Assembly: GCA_016840185.1 (NCBI GenBank)
Contig: JAEOSV010000215.1
Location: 1 to 7,480 of the forward strand
Origin: Candidatus Hermodarchaeota archaeon
GTDB lineage: Archaea; Asgardarchaeota; Hermodarchaeia; Hermodarchaeales; Hermodarchaeaceae
Reading direction: 5' to 3'
Length of the DNA stretch: 7,480 bases
The first letter of the stretch is position 1. Every line of letters starts with the position of its first letter. A model generated the notes under the pieces. The model saw only the letters and a program-made list of their open reading frames with translations, did no database searches and had not been told where the DNA came from. The translations under genes were made by a program, and so were the position numbers. Below are positions 5,150-7,480 of the stretch, one piece after another.

Positions 5150-6181
5150 ATGCCAGAAGAAAAACCTCGTGTTGAACTAGCTCATGGAGCAGGCGGACGT
5201 GCCATGGCTCAATTTCTAACGGATGTCATATTTCCCCACTTTAAGATCAATCGGTTTCAAAGTGGAATTGGATTACCTGAAGCAGATGACGGCGCGACAA
5301 TCCCAATAGAAAAACAGGAGTTTGTAATCTCCACTGATAGTCACACTGTTTCACCATTGTTCTTCCCGGGTGGTGATATAGGAAGTCTTGCAGCCGCGGG
5401 TACGATTAATGACGTAGCAATGATGGGCGCTCGACCCTTGGTTATGACAAGTGCCTTGGTCATCGAAGAAGGTTTTTCAGTTGAAGCGCTTCGCACGATA
5501 TTATCTTCAATGGCTTCAACCGCAGCCGAGGATCAAGTGGCGATTATTGCAGGAGATACAAAGGTAATTCCAAAGGGAGGCCTAGATCAAATGATAATCT
5601 GTACAACGGGAGTTGGGCTAGTTGAAAAAGGACACGTAATCACTGACAGTGGTATTAAGGTCGGTGACAAGCTTATAATGACAGGAACTATCGGAGACCA
5701 TGGAATTGCCCTACTGGCTAGCCGAGAGGGACTTTCTTTTGAAACCGATTTAATCTCAGATATTGCTCCATTGTGGTCTTTAGTTAGAGATGCTTTGCAT
5801 GTAGGTGGAATTCATGCAATGAAAGATCCTACACGTGGAGGACTATCCGCTACTCTGAATGAATGCGCAAAAAAGTCTGGAGTGGGGCTAGCTGTTGAGG
5901 AGAAAAAATTACCATATCAAAGAGAGGTTCTTGCAGCAAGTCAAATGCTTGGGCTAGATCCTTTGCAGGTCACTTGTGAAGGAAAAGCACTAATTGCTGT
6001 GGAAGCAGAAAAGGCTGAAGAAGTATTGCATGCTGTTCGAAATAGTAAATATGGAAAGAATGCCCAAATTATCGGAGAAGCCGTAAAGGACCGCCCAGGC
6101 ATTGTTGTGATGAAAACAGAAGTGGGAGGTTCACGAGTTATTCAATACCCTTGGGCAGAAGCCATTCCTCGTGTTTGTTAA
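5150..6181 (+). CDS. hypE: Hydrogenase maturation protein HypE (carbamoyl dehydratase)
   Basis: HypE receives a carbamoyl group from HypF on its C-terminal cysteine and dehydrates it with ATP to a thiocyanate. This supplies the cyanide ligands that HypC/HypD place on the iron of [NiFe] hydrogenases. The 343 residues belong to the PurM/AIR-synthase-like ATP-binding superfamily. Visible are VELAHGAGGRAM at the N-terminus, EADDGATIP, the STDSHTVSPLFFPGGDIGSLAAAGTINDVAMMGARP core, AGDTKVIPKG, TGTIGDHGIALLASREGL, MKDPTRGGLSATLNE, and the diagnostic C-terminal PRVC with the acceptor cysteine as the last residue. A GTG at 5141 is also in frame, but I prefer the ATG at 5150 because the preceding GTGAT can pair with 16S rRNA. 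hypA is the nearest partner; the two are separated by the opposed rps8e gene. Confidence 0.96.
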   Translation: MPEEKPRVELAHGAGGRAMAQFLTDVIFPHFKINRFQSGIGLPEADDGATIPIEKQEFVISTDSHTVSPLFFPGGDIGSLAAAGTINDVAMMGARPLVMTSALVIEEGFSVEALRTILSSMASTAAEDQVAIIAGDTKVIPKGGLDQMIICTTGVGLVEKGHVITDSGIKVGDKLIMTGTIGDHGIALLASREGLSFETDLISDIAPLWSLVRDALHVGGIHAMKDPTRGGLSATLNECAKKSGVGLAVEEKKLPYQREVLAASQMLGLDPLQVTCEGKALIAVEAEKAEEVLHAVRNSKYGKNAQIIGEAVKDRPGIVVMKTEVGGSRVIQYPWAEAIPRVC

Positions 6182-6200
6182 TTCCTCTCATAACCAAGTA

Positions 6201-6662
6201 TTATTGTGAAATTTTAACACAGGTTTCTCCGAATATCTGCTCAATTTGATAGCTGAGTTCAGGCGCACAAATTGAAGCTGGTTGAGGTTCTAAGAGACGA
6301 TTACTGTATTTTGTGAGAAATAATTTTGTTATGCGTTTCGCGATTGTTTCTATCATTATTGGATTTGATGTTTTTGCACTGCTAATCACTAAAAGTCCAT
6401 TTCGAAGTGGATGAAATGTATATTTGCAAGGTTCAGTTGTAACCGTTTCTATTCGCCCATCGGTTACTTCTTTGGCAAATAACGATAGAGCAATGAAAAA
6501 GCCTCCAAGAATCGCTGGATCGGGATGATTTTTACTTGCAGTGAATATTCGATAAAAGAAAGGACAGCCGGATTCCTTGAGAATGAAAAGAGAGTAGAGA
6601 CCTTCAGGGGGATTCATGTTGGAAGCTTGCTTGCTCTGGGTAGATTGAGAGATACGTGCCAC
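6201..6662 (-). CDS. Longin-like domain protein (small, cytosolic)
   Basis: The 153-residue product has no signal peptide or membrane helix. After a polar N-terminus (1-18) comes GLYSLFILKESGCPFFYRIF (21-40), then DPAILGGFFIALSLFAKEV (48-66), a strand-rich stretch with TFHPLRNGLLVISSAK (82-97) and a long helix PIMIETIAKRITKLFLTKYSNRL (101-123). This order (hairpin of two strands, amphipathic helix, strands, C-terminal helix) is the longin/roadblock-type fold. The self/other loop and GGF-xx-A-xxx-FAKE helix resemble small longin proteins of Asgard archaea, which are related to SNARE, SRP-receptor and TRAPP longins of eukaryotes. The GTG start is supported by AGAGG eight bases upstream and a TATA box at the right distance; an ATG at 6617 lacks such a site. 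No GTPase gene is adjacent here. The fold assignment is by eye. Confidence 0.65.
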   Translation of the reverse strand: MARISQSTQSKQASNMNPPEGLYSLFILKESGCPFFYRIFTASKNHPDPAILGGFFIALSLFAKEVTDGRIETVTTEPCKYTFHPLRNGLLVISSAKTSNPIMIETIAKRITKLFLTKYSNRLLEPQPASICAPELSYQIEQIFGETCVKISQ

Positions 6663-6670
6663 ACTAAGAG

Positions 6671-6675
6671 CCTCT
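6671..6675 (-). promoter_or_regulatory. Shine-Dalgarno site for the longin-like gene
   Basis: AGAGG on the minus strand, eight bases before the GTG at 6662. It favours that start over the later ATG at 6617. Confidence 0.55.
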
Positions 6676-6708
6676 GATTGTTTAACTTCTCTTGATTCTA
6701 TAGTAGCA

Positions 6709-6717
6709 GATATAAAC
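6709..6717 (-). promoter_or_regulatory. TATA box of the longin-like gene
   Basis: GTTTATATC on the minus strand is close to the archaeal TATA consensus. A start about 25 bases downstream (near 6688) gives a leader of about 25 bases with the AGAGG site. The gene therefore has its own promoter rather than depending on scpB read-through; scpB ends 46 bases upstream. Confidence 0.6.
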
Positions 6718-6762
6718 TAACAAAGTCAGCGATGATAAGAGCTTAGTTGTTGTCTCGTTCAG

Positions 6763-7317
6763 CTATTGTCCTTCTGCAACAGCAGCAGCAAGTTCTGATT
6801 GTTCTATGCGAATTTGTTTAATCATTCTTCGTAGTTGCCTTTTGAGTTTGTCAAGTTCATAGTCGAAACCAAAGTAATCCGCGAACATTTCAGTTGTCAC
6901 AAGTTCTTTTGTCCTTCCAGCCGGTGTGGATTCAACAAAGCCATGGGCTTCTAAATTCTTGATATGCTTGTAGCTATGAGACCCTCGATAAACAACAACA
7001 TCTGACTGTAGAATAGGTTGTGATAAGGCAATGTAGATGAGGGTTTTCAGTTCCCCTAATGCAAGTAGGCCTTGAGGAGCTAAATCACCAACTTGTTCAC
7101 TTAGTTCCGGATTCAGTTGGAGAACGAACCGCTGGCGAGGGAGCCGAACAATTTCTAAAGCGCCTGATCGATTTTCATATTCATCAATTAAAGATTGCAC
7201 ACATTCTCGTACTTTCTTCAGAGTTGGAATCTGTGTAGCTTGTTGGATTTCGTGAATAGTAAGAGGACGCCCCGAAATATAGAGGGCCGCTTCAACAAGC
7301 CGGGTTTTCTTATCCAC
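6763..7317 (-). CDS. scpB: Segregation and condensation protein B (ScpB)
   Basis: ScpB is a winged-helix dimer that binds the kleisin ScpA and regulates the SMC ATPase in chromosome organisation and segregation. The 184 residues begin VDKKTRLVEAALYISGRPLTIHEI, the typical first winged helix, continue with LEIVRLPRQRFVLQLNPEL, ALGELKTLIYIALSQPILQSDVVVYRG, and a second winged helix SHSYKHIKNLEAHGFVESTPAGRTKELVTTEMFADYFGF. The final charged helix LKRQLRRMIKQIRIEQSELAAAV extends past the core. In-frame TTG codons at 7335 and 7323 are possible, but the GTG at 7317 lies eight bases after GAGGAGGG, which decides it. That start overlaps the end of scpA by eight bases, indicating translational coupling in an scpA-scpB operon. 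Confidence 0.92.
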   Translation of the reverse strand: MDKKTRLVEAALYISGRPLTIHEIQQATQIPTLKKVRECVQSLIDEYENRSGALEIVRLPRQRFVLQLNPELSEQVGDLAPQGLLALGELKTLIYIALSQPILQSDVVVYRGSHSYKHIKNLEAHGFVESTPAGRTKELVTTEMFADYFGFDYELDKLKRQLRRMIKQIRIEQSELAAAVAEGQ

Positions 7318-7480
7318 TAGCAATTCCCTCCTCAATGCGAGGCTCTTGGACCCAAATCATAATATCTCCATATTGTTGGTCCTGTAAAATACGAATTTTG
7401 CCTTCGCTTATTAGGTAGAGGAGGCTCAGAAAAACACGAATTATATCAAAATGCGACATGCCTTGTACAAAATTTACAAA
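7310..7480 (-). CDS. scpA: C-terminal end of ScpA kleisin (5' part beyond the window)
   Basis: The frame is open from the window edge to a TAA at 7312-7310, giving 56 residues. The visible part reads SHFDIIRVFLSLLYLISEGKIRILQDQQYGDIMIW, matching the C-terminal winged helix of ScpA (family pattern V-V-x-F-L-A-L-L-E-L-x-K-x-G-x-V then F-G-D-I). That domain binds the SMC head. A non-conserved tail ending EEGIASG follows. It overlaps scpB by eight bases. The assignment is strengthened by scpB directly downstream; smc itself is not visible. Confidence 0.85.
   Translation of the reverse strand, partial: FVNFVQGMSHFDIIRVFLSLLYLISEGKIRILQDQQYGDIMIWVQEPRIEEGIASG
7326..7333 (-). promoter_or_regulatory. 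Shine-Dalgarno site for scpB
   Basis: GAGGAGGG on the minus strand, eight bases before the GTG at 7317 and inside the last codons of scpA. It selects this GTG over the TTG codons at 7335 and 7323, which overlap or nearly touch the site. Confidence 0.75.

Noticed and set aside
1..7480. CRISPR array, transposon, tRNA or a new defence system
   Set aside because: No direct-repeat array, transposase, terminal inverted repeats or tRNA-like cloverleaf was apparent. All recognisable genes are chromosomal housekeeping or hydrogenase maturation.

Overview
The window is archaeal chromosome of moderate G+C. The evidence is TFB, TFE-beta, SRP19, GAR1, ribosomal protein S8e, archaeal-type Trm1, TATA boxes instead of -10/-35 promoters, and frequent GTG/TTG starts. 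A longin-like (SNARE/TRAPP-type fold) protein and a compact RPC39-type TFE-beta fit best with an Asgard archaeon, possibly of the Thorarchaeota type. That placement is an inference, because no rRNA gene is present. Coding density is high, with no gene-free stretch above about 200 bases. I found no tRNA, rRNA, IS element, CRISPR array or phage gene.

Layout. Bases 1-2063 (+) hold the 3' end of an unrecognised gene, then trm1 (tRNA G26 dimethyltransferase) and rlmE/ftsJ (rRNA 2'-O-methyltransferase), packed as an RNA-modification operon. Bases 2044-4157 (-) hold, in transcription order, srp19, gar1, tfb and TFE-beta: protein targeting RNP, H/ACA RNP and two general transcription initiation factors. 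gar1 and tfb appear to overlap at their stop/start junction, and neither has a canonical start codon where the protein family requires one. A perfect 18-bp palindrome plus T-rich tract follows tfb, and TFE-beta has its own TATA box. hypA (+) and hypE (+), both for NiFe-hydrogenase maturation, flank rps8e (-). Bases 6201-6662 (-) encode the longin-like protein. Bases 6763-7480 (-) hold scpB and the 3' end of scpA, the non-SMC subunits of the SMC-ScpAB condensin, overlapping by 8 bases.

Functionally this is mostly information-processing housekeeping. HypA/HypE show that the host makes a [NiFe] hydrogenase. I do not see a new defence or mobile system. The points most worth checking are the TFB-TFE-beta pairing, the non-canonical gar1 and tfb starts, a recurring AAACGTTT motif at two promoters and in the palindrome, and the longin protein.
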